This document shows positions 1 to 4,612 of a stretch of 8,786 nt of DNA, piece after piece. The first letter of the stretch is position 1, and the number at the start of each line of letters is the position of its first letter. Source of the stretch: Acidimicrobiia bacterium. GTDB lineage: Bacteria; Actinomycetota; Acidimicrobiia; Acidimicrobiales; Aldehydirespiratoraceae. Location of the stretch: assembly GCA_022824605.1 (NCBI GenBank), contig JAJDZO010000143.1:1-8786 (forward strand), written 5' to 3'. The notes beneath the pieces were generated by a model. The model was not told where the DNA came from. It did no database searches and saw only the letters and a program-made list of their open reading frames with translations. The position numbers were made by a program, and so were the translations under genes.

Positions 1-204
1 TCCTGCGCCAACTGCGGAGGCCCCTACTGGGACAGCTACTCGGTCACCAAGGGCGTCGACCAGATCGTGCCCGTCGATGTGTACGTTCCCGGCTGCCCGC
101 CCCGGCCCGAGGCGCTGCTCGAGGGCATCGTGATGCTCCAGGAGCGCATCCAGAACGAGGACATGGGCGAGCGTTGGAGGGGTGAGCCGATTGTCGTCGA
201 CTGA
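1..204 (+). CDS. nuoB: NADH-quinone oxidoreductase subunit B, 3' end (partial)
   Basis: This is the last 67 codons of NuoB, open from base 1 and ending at TGA 202-204; the 5' part is outside the window. NuoB is the peripheral-arm subunit that carries cluster N2, the [4Fe-4S] centre that hands electrons to quinone. The visible part has the family's C-terminal signature: SCANCGG at the left edge, then VDVYVPGCPPRPEALLEGI. By family knowledge, the Cys of SCA and the Cys of PGCPP are two of the four N2 ligands; the other two, a tandem pair, lie upstream and are not visible. An additional Cys occurs three residues after the first one (CANCGG), where many NuoB proteins have Ser (CANSGG). The product is soluble and cytoplasmic, packed against NuoD and NuoH. 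The end of the gene overlaps the start of nuoC in another frame. The identification is secure. Confidence 0.96.
   Translation, partial: SCANCGGPYWDSYSVTKGVDQIVPVDVYVPGCPPRPEALLEGIVMLQERIQNEDMGERWRGEPIVVD
176..180 (+). promoter_or_regulatory. Shine-Dalgarno GGAGG inside nuoB, serving nuoC
   Basis: The strong GGAGG lies within the last codons of nuoB. It is only one base from the GTG at 182 but ten bases from an in-frame TTG at 191. The spacing therefore favours TTG 191 as the actual nuoC start. This is inference from spacing only; both starts give nearly the same protein, differing by three residues. Confidence 0.5.
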
Positions 205-880
205 CACCGAAGCACCGGAGGCCGACGCCGTCGACGCTTCAGCCGACGAGGCCGTTGAGGCGCTGGTGGCCCGCCTGCGCATCACGCTCGGTGACGCCCT
301 CGTCGAGTCCGACGCCGACGGCGGGCTCGTGTGGGTGCGGGTGCAGCGAGACGCCTGGGCTGATCTCGCCAACTGCCTGAGCCACCGCGAGGGCTTCGGG
401 TTCTTCAACTTCTTGTCGGCCATCGATTGGATGCCGTCGCCGTTCGGGCGCGAGATGGACAGCGCGGTGGACAACGTTCTCAACGCGGTCGAGCCGGGCG
501 AGCCCGCCGCCACCGAGACCGGAGCAGCCGGCGGCGACACCCGCTTCCAGCTTCTGGCCCGGGTCAACGACGTGTCCACGGGGCGTTCCGTCATTGCCAA
601 GGCCGACCTGCCCGAAGACGATCTGCGGGCGCCCAGCTGGGTGCCCACCTATCCCGGCGCCGACTGGCACGAGCGCGAGGCCTGGGAGATGTTCGGCATC
701 GACTTCGACGGCCACCCCGGCCTGCGCCACCTCTATCTCCCCGGCGAGTTCGAGGGTCATCCGCTGCGCAAGGACTACCCGTTGCTGGCCCGCCGGGTGA
801 AGCCCTGGCCCGGCCTCGTCGACGTGGAGCTGATGCCCGAACCAGGCGAGGGCGGCGACGGCAAGGGCGGCGCATCGTGA
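182..880 (+). CDS. nuoC: NADH-quinone oxidoreductase subunit C (30 kDa subunit)
   Basis: NuoC is a soluble structural subunit of the connecting module of complex I, holding NuoD and NuoB together; it carries no cofactor. The family signature is clear at about residues 162-200: WHEREAWEMFGIDF, then HPGLRHLYLPGEFEGHPLRKDYPL in outline. The length, 232 aa, is ordinary for an unfused NuoC. The first 25 residues are acidic and Ala-rich and unlikely to be folded. A Gly/Ala/Glu-rich stretch at about residues 98-121 looks like a loop insertion, and the tail after residue 218 is Gly-rich. The coordinates use GTG 182; TTG 191 has the better-spaced ribosome binding site and is a serious alternative. The gene overlaps nuoB by 23 bases and its TGA (878-880) overlaps the nuoD GTG as GTGA, so translation is probably coupled on both sides. 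Confidence 0.95.
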   Translation: MSRLSSTDTEAPEADAVDASADEAVEALVARLRITLGDALVESDADGGLVWVRVQRDAWADLANCLSHREGFGFFNFLSAIDWMPSPFGREMDSAVDNVLNAVEPGEPAATETGAAGGDTRFQLLARVNDVSTGRSVIAKADLPEDDLRAPSWVPTYPGADWHEREAWEMFGIDFDGHPGLRHLYLPGEFEGHPLRKDYPLLARRVKPWPGLVDVELMPEPGEGGDGKGGAS

Positions 881-2046
881 CCGTCACCGAGCGTCAGCAG
901 CTCAGCTACATCGCCGCGCAGGCGGCCGACGCCCGGGTCAATCTGGAGATCGAGACCGAGGGCATGACCCTCAACATCGGTCCCCAGCATCCGGCCACCC
1001 ACGGCACGCTGCGCATCGTGGCCAAGCTCGACGGCGAGCAGGTGGTGTCGGCCGAGCCGGTGATGGGCTACATGCACCGCGGCTACGAGAAGCTGGCCGA
1101 GGTCCGCACCTATCCGCAGGTGACCACGCTCATCAACCGCATCGACTGGCTGGGCAGCTTCGCCAACGAGGTGCCGTTCATCCTGGCCGCTGAGCGGCTC
1201 ATGGAGGTGGAGGCACCGCCCCGGGCCCAATGGATCCGCACCATCCTCTTCGAGTTGAGCCGCATCGCCAACATCACGCTGTTCCTGGGCGACATGGCGG
1301 TGCAGGTGGGCGCCATCACGCCGGTGTTCTTCGCCTTCCGCGACCGCGAGCACGTGCTCAACCAGATCGAGGCGGCCACCGGCGGGCGCTTCCATCCCAA
1401 CTTCGACCGCATCGGCGGGCTGAAGGACGACCTGCCGGCCGGTTGGGTGGCCGAGACCCGCCAGGCCATGCGCAAGATCCGCACCTTCTGCGACCAGATC
1501 GAGGAACTGGTAGAGGGCAACGAGATCTTCCAGGCCCGCACCCGGGGCATCGGTGTGATCCCGGCCGACATCGGACTCTCCTACGGGTTGAGCGGGGCCA
1601 ACATCAGGGCCTCGGGGGTGGACTGGGACCTGCGCCGAGACAGCCCCTGCGGCCTCGTGCACGACCAGGTCGACTGGAAGGTGTGGACCCACCCCGACGG
1701 CGACTCCTTCGCCCGGTTCTGGGTGCGCCTCCAGGAGACCCGCGAGGCCACCAAGATCGTCGACCAGCTGCTCGACGCCATCCCGTCGGGGCCGATCATG
1801 GCCAAAGTCCCGGTCATCATCAAGGTGCCCGCGGGGGAGGCCTACGTGGAGACCGAGAACCCTCTCGGTGTGATGGGCTACTACGTGGTGTCGAAGGGCG
1901 ACGTGTACCCGTTCCGGGTGAAGATCCGTTCGGCGTCGTTCTCCAACGTGTCGATCACGCCGTGGCTGCTCAAGGGGGTCTACGTTCCCGACATCATCAC
2001 CATCCTGGGAAGCCTCTACTTCATCCTCGGAGACATCGACCGATGA
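877..2046 (+). CDS. nuoD: NADH-quinone oxidoreductase subunit D (49 kDa subunit)
   Basis: NuoD forms, with NuoB and NuoH, the quinone-reduction chamber. The product is 389 aa, starting at GTG 877, which overlaps the nuoC stop (GTGA) and follows an AAGGG at 863-867. An open frame continues upstream to 427, but that part is a shadow of nuoC. Signature motifs are IGPQHPATHGTLR (about 34-46), GYMHRGYEKLAE (64-75) and ASGVDWDLRRD, and the C-terminus ends in GDIDR. His42 corresponds to the quinone-site His38 of Thermus Nqo4. Trp91 lies 49 residues later, exactly where Nqo4 has Tyr87, so the usual quinone-contacting Tyr is Trp here. Near the C-terminus, Tyr381 (GSLYFILGDIDR) replaces an Asp that I remember as common in the family. 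No hydrogenase-type metal ligands are expected in NuoD and none are evident. The TGA at 2044-2046 overlaps the ATG of a micro-ORF rather than that of the next gene. Confidence 0.97.
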   Translation: MTVTERQQLSYIAAQAADARVNLEIETEGMTLNIGPQHPATHGTLRIVAKLDGEQVVSAEPVMGYMHRGYEKLAEVRTYPQVTTLINRIDWLGSFANEVPFILAAERLMEVEAPPRAQWIRTILFELSRIANITLFLGDMAVQVGAITPVFFAFRDREHVLNQIEAATGGRFHPNFDRIGGLKDDLPAGWVAETRQAMRKIRTFCDQIEELVEGNEIFQARTRGIGVIPADIGLSYGLSGANIRASGVDWDLRRDSPCGLVHDQVDWKVWTHPDGDSFARFWVRLQETREATKIVDQLLDAIPSGPIMAKVPVIIKVPAGEAYVETENPLGVMGYYVVSKGDVYPFRVKIRSASFSNVSITPWLLKGVYVPDIITILGSLYFILGDIDR

Positions 2047-2093
2047 TCGCCACTGAACCGGGACTGGGCTTGGCCGCGGGAGTCGACCGATGA
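2043..2093 (+). other. Junction micro-ORF D/H, 16 codons
   Basis: A complete short frame, MIATEPGLGLAAGVDR, fills the gap between nuoD and nuoH. Its ATG overlaps the nuoD stop (ATGA at 2043-2046) and its TGA overlaps the nuoH start (ATGA at 2090-2093). A possible Shine-Dalgarno GGAGA is at 2029-2033. It begins like NuoH (MIA versus MIS) and ends like NuoD (GVDR versus DIDR), as expected if the junction had been duplicated. Its codons include ACT, GAA, GGA, TTG and CGA, which the neighbouring genes use rarely. I do not recognise a peptide family and infer a coupling spacer rather than a functional product. It sits where nuoE-nuoF-nuoG would be in a complete operon. Confidence 0.45.
2078..2082 (+). 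promoter_or_regulatory. Shine-Dalgarno GGGAG for nuoH
   Basis: GGGAG lies seven bases upstream of ATG 2090, inside the D/H micro-ORF. It supports 2090 as the nuoH start and shows that nuoH can initiate on its own as well as by coupling to the micro-ORF. Confidence 0.6.
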
Positions 2094-3121
2094 TCTCGCT
2101 GCTCGCGGAACTCTCCTACTGGCAGGTCACCTCGATCAGGGTGGTGGCCGGCCTGGTAGCGGTGCTGCTGGTGGCGGGCACGCTGGTGTACGCCCACCTG
2201 TTCAAGATGGTGAGCTTCATGCAGAGCCGGCTCGGCCCCATGGAGGCCGGCCCCTACGGCTCGCTTCAGTTGCTGGCCGAGATCGGCAAGTTCCTCCAGA
2301 AGGAGGACATCGTTCCCGCTCGGGCCGACCGTTTCGTGTTCAAGGCGGCGCCCTTCGTGGTGCTCACCTCCACCTTCCTGCTGCTGGTGGTGCTGCCCGG
2401 TGGGCCCGACGCGTGGTTCATCTCCAACGACCTCGGCGTCTATCTGGCCATGGCGGTCGGTTCGGTGTCGGTGATCGGCATCCTCATGGCCGGTTGGGGC
2501 TCGGCCTCCAAGTACTCGCTGCTCGGCGGGCTGCGGGCCACCGGCCAGCTCATCGCCTACGAACTGCCCCTGCTGCTGGCGGTGGTCGGGGTGGTGATCC
2601 AGGCCGAGACCATGAACCTGCAAGGGATCGTGCTGGCCCAGGCCGAAGGCGAGATCTTCGGCTGGGGCGCTATCGGCAACCCGTTCATCCTCACCCAGTT
2701 CGCAGGCTTCGGGATCTTCATGATCGCCATGCAGGCCGAACTCACCCAGACCCCCTTCGACATGCCGGTGGCCGAGTCGGAGCTGGTCACCGGTTACATG
2801 ACGGAGTACTCGGGGCTGCGGTTCCTGTTGTTCTTCATCGGCGAGTTCGCCACCGCGGGTGTGTTCTCGGCCATCGCCGCGGTGCTGTTCCTCGGCGGGT
2901 GGTACGTGCCGGGCCTCGACCCGGCCGACAACCTGTTCAACGTGCTGGGGCCGCTGGTGCTGTTCGGCAAGGTGGTGCTTCTGACGTTCCTGGTGTTCTG
3001 GGTGCGCTTCACGTTCCCACGCTTCCGCGAGGACCAGCTCCAGCGCCTCGCCTGGAAGTTCCTGGTGCCGCTGGCCCTCGCCAACATCGTCGTCACCGGC
3101 GTCCTCAAGGTGGCGTTGTGA
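2090..3121 (+). CDS. nuoH: NADH-quinone oxidoreductase subunit H
   Basis: NuoH is the integral membrane subunit that anchors the peripheral arm and forms the membrane end of the quinone channel and the first part of the proton-coupling path. The product is 343 aa, normal for the family, with about eight hydrophobic segments. Family motifs seen are GPYGSLQLLAEIGKFLQKED (about 54-73) and the PFD loop at about 216-241, AELTQTPFDMPVAESEL followed by TEYSG. In that loop the usual pattern is NRxPFDxPExESEL; here the Arg position is Gln220 and the first Glu of PEAE is Val227. Asp224, Glu229, Glu231 and Glu239 are kept. The ATG at 2090 overlaps the stop of the D/H micro-ORF and has GGGAG seven bases upstream. 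The stop TGA at 3119-3121 is followed by another micro-ORF rather than directly by nuoI. The identification is secure. Confidence 0.97.
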   Translation: MISLLAELSYWQVTSIRVVAGLVAVLLVAGTLVYAHLFKMVSFMQSRLGPMEAGPYGSLQLLAEIGKFLQKEDIVPARADRFVFKAAPFVVLTSTFLLLVVLPGGPDAWFISNDLGVYLAMAVGSVSVIGILMAGWGSASKYSLLGGLRATGQLIAYELPLLLAVVGVVIQAETMNLQGIVLAQAEGEIFGWGAIGNPFILTQFAGFGIFMIAMQAELTQTPFDMPVAESELVTGYMTEYSGLRFLLFFIGEFATAGVFSAIAAVLFLGGWYVPGLDPADNLFNVLGPLVLFGKVVLLTFLVFWVRFTFPRFREDQLQRLAWKFLVPLALANIVVTGVLKVAL

Positions 3122-3162
3122 TGCGCCCAGATGCACTCGTCGTTGCGCAGGTGTTGCCATGA
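3121..3162 (+). other. Junction micro-ORF H/I, 13 codons
   Basis: The frame MRPDALVVAQVLP starts at ATG 3121, which shares its A with the nuoH stop (TGATG), and ends at TGA 3160-3162, overlapping the nuoI ATG as ATGA. An alternative in-frame GTG at 3118 overlaps the nuoH stop as GTGA and would add one residue. AGGTG precedes both this ATG (3108-3112) and the nuoI ATG (3149-3153), so an imperfect duplication of the initiation region is possible here too. Codons CCA, GAT, GCA, GTT and TTG are unlike those of the flanking genes. No function is recognised; a coupling spacer is the likeliest explanation. Confidence 0.4.
3149..3153 (+). promoter_or_regulatory. Shine-Dalgarno AGGTG for nuoI
   Basis: AGGTG lies five bases upstream of ATG 3159, inside the H/I micro-ORF. 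It supports the nuoI start at 3159. Confidence 0.5.
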
Positions 3163-3701
3163 GTCTCGTTCCCGGACTGGTGAAGGGGCTGGTGGTGACC
3201 GGATCGACCATCGTGCGCACGGTGTTCCCCAAGCGGGGGATGCGCACGATGATGCCGGCACCGTCGAAGGGCGCAGCCACCGTGCAGTACCCCCACGTCA
3301 AGGAGGCGCCGCCGACGCGGGCCCGGGGCGTGATCGCCCTGCACGAGGGCAACTGCACCGCCTGCATGCTGTGCGCCCGGGAGTGCCCGGACTGGTGCAT
3401 CTACATCGAGGGCCACAAGGAGAAGGCGCCGCCGCGCCGCGCCGGCGGCAAGCCCCGGCAGGTCAACAAGCTCGACCGTTTCGACATCGACTACGCGCTG
3501 TGCATGTTCTGCGGCATCTGTGTGGACGTGTGCCCGTTCGAGGCGCTGTTCTGGAGCCCCGAGTACGAGTTCTCCGAGCCCCGCATCGCCGATCTGCTCC
3601 ACGACAAGGAGCGGCTGTCGGAGTGGATGGAGACCGTCCCCGATTTCGAGGACTACGAATCAGGATCGGTGGCCAAGAAGCTCAAGGTTCCCCCGACATG
3701 A
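3159..3701 (+). CDS. nuoI: NADH-quinone oxidoreductase subunit I (2x[4Fe-4S] ferredoxin-like)
   Basis: NuoI carries clusters N6a and N6b, which relay electrons towards cluster N2 in NuoB. The product is 180 aa. The two ferredoxin motifs are complete: Cys66, Cys69, Cys72 and Cys76 (CTACMLCARECP) and Cys115, Cys118, Cys121 and Cys125 (CMFCGICVDVCP). An amphipathic N-terminal stretch, about residues 1-35, would lie on the membrane beside NuoH. Between the two motifs the chain has a basic, Pro-rich loop (about 87-104). The C-terminal tail after residue 145 is acidic and then basic, ending VPPT. The gene starts in an ATGA overlap with the H/I micro-ORF and ends in an ATGA overlap with the I/J micro-ORF. 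Its presence with B, C and D means the wiring into N2 is intact even though nuoE, nuoF and nuoG are not adjacent. Confidence 0.97.
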   Translation: MSLVPGLVKGLVVTGSTIVRTVFPKRGMRTMMPAPSKGAATVQYPHVKEAPPTRARGVIALHEGNCTACMLCARECPDWCIYIEGHKEKAPPRRAGGKPRQVNKLDRFDIDYALCMFCGICVDVCPFEALFWSPEYEFSEPRIADLLHDKERLSEWMETVPDFEDYESGSVAKKLKVPPT

Positions 3702-3751
3702 GCATCGTGTCCGTCCACGTTGCGCGCCCCGCTGAGGTTCCCCCGACATGA
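3685..3751 (+). repeat. 17-bp direct repeat bracketing the nuoI/nuoJ spacer
   Basis: The sequence aggttcccccgacatga is present at 3685-3701 and identically at 3735-3751, 50 bases apart. Each copy includes an AGG ribosome-binding core, ten bases of spacer and the ATGA stop/start overlap. A 17-base identity at this spacing, precisely ending on both ATGA sites, is best explained by tandem duplication of the nuoJ initiation region. Confidence 0.9.
3698..3751 (+). other. Junction micro-ORF I/J, 17 codons
   Basis: The frame MSIVSVHVARPAEVPPT begins in an ATGA overlap with the nuoI stop (3698-3701) and ends in an ATGA overlap with the nuoJ start (3748-3751). Its last four residues, VPPT, are identical to the NuoI C-terminus, because both are encoded by copies of the same 17-bp repeat. 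This is the clearest case of a duplicated junction in the window. No peptide family is recognised. Confidence 0.45.
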
Positions 3752-4287
3752 CGTCGGTGGGTTTGTTGGGTGCGGCCGCTTCGGGCGGCGACCTGTTCGT
3801 GGCCCAGAACGTGTTCTTCGGCGTGATCGCGGTGGTGATGATCGTGTCCGCCATCCGCTGCGTCACCACCCGCAACGTCGTTCACGCTGCGCTGTGGCTG
3901 GTGCTGGTGCTGGCCGGCGCGGCGGCCCAGTTCATCCTGCTCGGCTCGGAGTTCGTGGCCGTCACCCAGGTGCTGGTCTACATCGGCGCCATCATCGTGC
4001 TGTTCCTGTTCGGGATCATGCTCACCACGGCCTCGATGGGCGACGACGACTCGGTCGGGGGCGAGAAGCGGCTGATGGCCGGTCTGGTGGCGGTGCTGCT
4101 GGGCGTGGTGATGGGCATCGCCCTCATCGACAGCTACTCCGACACCCGGGTGGTGATCGACGAGCCTCAACGCTTCGGCGCAGTGTCCGACGCCATCTTC
4201 AGCCAGTACATCGTGGCCTTCGAGGCCGTGTCGGTGCTGCTGCTGGCCGCTCTGATCGGGGCCATCGTCGTGGCCCGCAAGGAATAG
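3748..4287 (+). CDS. nuoJ: NADH-quinone oxidoreductase subunit J
   Basis: NuoJ is a membrane subunit next to NuoH and NuoK in the pumping arm. The product is 179 aa, with five hydrophobic segments at about 21-39, 46-66, 68-93, 108-127 and 152-175. The third has the family pattern VLVYIGAIIVLFLFGIM with Tyr78, in the helix that by family knowledge carries a pi-bulge and changes shape during turnover. The fifth has the conserved FEAVSVLLLAALIGA with Glu159. An acidic loop (GDDDS, about 98-102) separates helices 3 and 4. ATG 3748 has GAGG at 3734-3737 and overlaps the I/J micro-ORF stop. The gene ends in TAG, and the bases AGAGGGG that begin inside this stop form the ribosome binding site of nuoK. 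The identification is secure. Confidence 0.96.
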   Translation: MTSVGLLGAAASGGDLFVAQNVFFGVIAVVMIVSAIRCVTTRNVVHAALWLVLVLAGAAAQFILLGSEFVAVTQVLVYIGAIIVLFLFGIMLTTASMGDDDSVGGEKRLMAGLVAVLLGVVMGIALIDSYSDTRVVIDEPQRFGAVSDAIFSQYIVAFEAVSVLLLAALIGAIVVARKE

Positions 4288-4292
4288 AGGGG
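4286..4292 (+). promoter_or_regulatory. Shine-Dalgarno AGAGGGG for nuoK, fused to the nuoJ stop
   Basis: AGAGGGG begins within the nuoJ TAG (4285-4287) and lies ten bases before GTG 4303. It supports the GTG start of nuoK. The same TAGAGG arrangement recurs before nuoL. Confidence 0.6.
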
Positions 4293-4302
4293 CTCAGGCG
4301 GC

Positions 4303-4602
4303 GTGATCCTCAATCAGTTCCTTCTGCTGGCCGCGATCCTGTTCTGCATCGGCGTGTACGGCGTGCTGGCCCGTCGCAACGGGATCATGGTGTTGATGTC
4401 GGTGGAGATCATCCTCAACTCGGTGAACATCAACCTGGTGGCCTTCGGAGCCTTCCGCGACCATGTGGCCGGTGAGGTGTTCGCCCTGTTCGTGATCGCG
4501 GTGGCCGCAGCCGAGGTCGGCATCGGTCTGGCCATCGTCCTGCTCATCTACCGCAACCGACGAAGCATCGACCTCACCGAGGCCGATCTGCTCAAGGGTT
4601 AG
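4303..4602 (+). CDS. nuoK: NADH-quinone oxidoreductase subunit K
   Basis: NuoK is a small membrane subunit between NuoJ and NuoN (MrpC-like) and part of the proton path. The product is 99 aa, close to the usual length of about 100, with three hydrophobic segments at about 2-22, 28-49 and 58-84. The two essential buried glutamates of the family are present: Glu35 in VEIILNSVNIN and Glu71 in AAAEVGIGLAIVL, matching E. coli Glu36 and Glu72. Translation starts at GTG 4303, after AGAGGGG; no earlier in-frame ATG fits. It lies 15 bases after nuoJ and ends in TAG (4600-4602), which is fused to the nuoL ribosome binding site. Nothing is unusual in the protein. Confidence 0.97.
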   Translation: MILNQFLLLAAILFCIGVYGVLARRNGIMVLMSVEIILNSVNINLVAFGAFRDHVAGEVFALFVIAVAAAEVGIGLAIVLLIYRNRRSIDLTEADLLKG

Positions 4603-4605
4603 AGG
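4601..4605 (+). promoter_or_regulatory. Shine-Dalgarno AGAGG for nuoL, fused to the nuoK stop
   Basis: AGAGG overlaps the nuoK TAG (4600-4602) and is seven bases before GTG 4613 but thirteen before ATG 4619. The spacing favours the GTG as the nuoL start. Confidence 0.6.
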
Positions 4606-4612
4606 CCGAGTC

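Larger units (their letters stand above)
2036..2095 (+). repeat. 13-bp direct repeat bracketing the nuoD/nuoH spacer
   Basis: The sequence tcgaccgatgatc occurs at 2036-2048 and again at 2083-2095, 47 bases apart. Each copy contains an ATGA stop/start overlap. Allowing a 3-base gap the similarity extends upstream through a GGAG-type ribosome binding site (cggagacatcgacc versus cgggagtcgacc). The simplest reading is a tandem duplication of the translation-initiation region of nuoH. Confidence 0.8.

Noticed and set aside
312..545. Acidic N-terminus and Gly/Ala/Glu-rich loop of NuoC as a possible extra domain.
   Set aside because: It is short, low in complexity and shows no motif; variable linkers are common in NuoC proteins.
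427..876. Long in-frame extension upstream of nuoD, giving a 539-aa product.
   Set aside because: This part is Arg-rich and lies in another frame of nuoC; the NuoD family begins close to GTG 877, which forms a GTGA overlap with the nuoC stop.
3121..3162. Possible frameshift or split gene at the nuoH/nuoI junction.
   Set aside because: Both proteins are complete at their ends by family comparison, so the extra frame is a separate micro-ORF.
2021..3400. Long open frame on the minus strand (459 aa) across nuoH, with similar ones at 4592-5962 and 7401-8648.
   Set aside because: They mirror codon-position bias of the GC-rich sense genes, are His/Gln/Arg-rich low-complexity sequences, span sense-gene boundaries and match no family I know.
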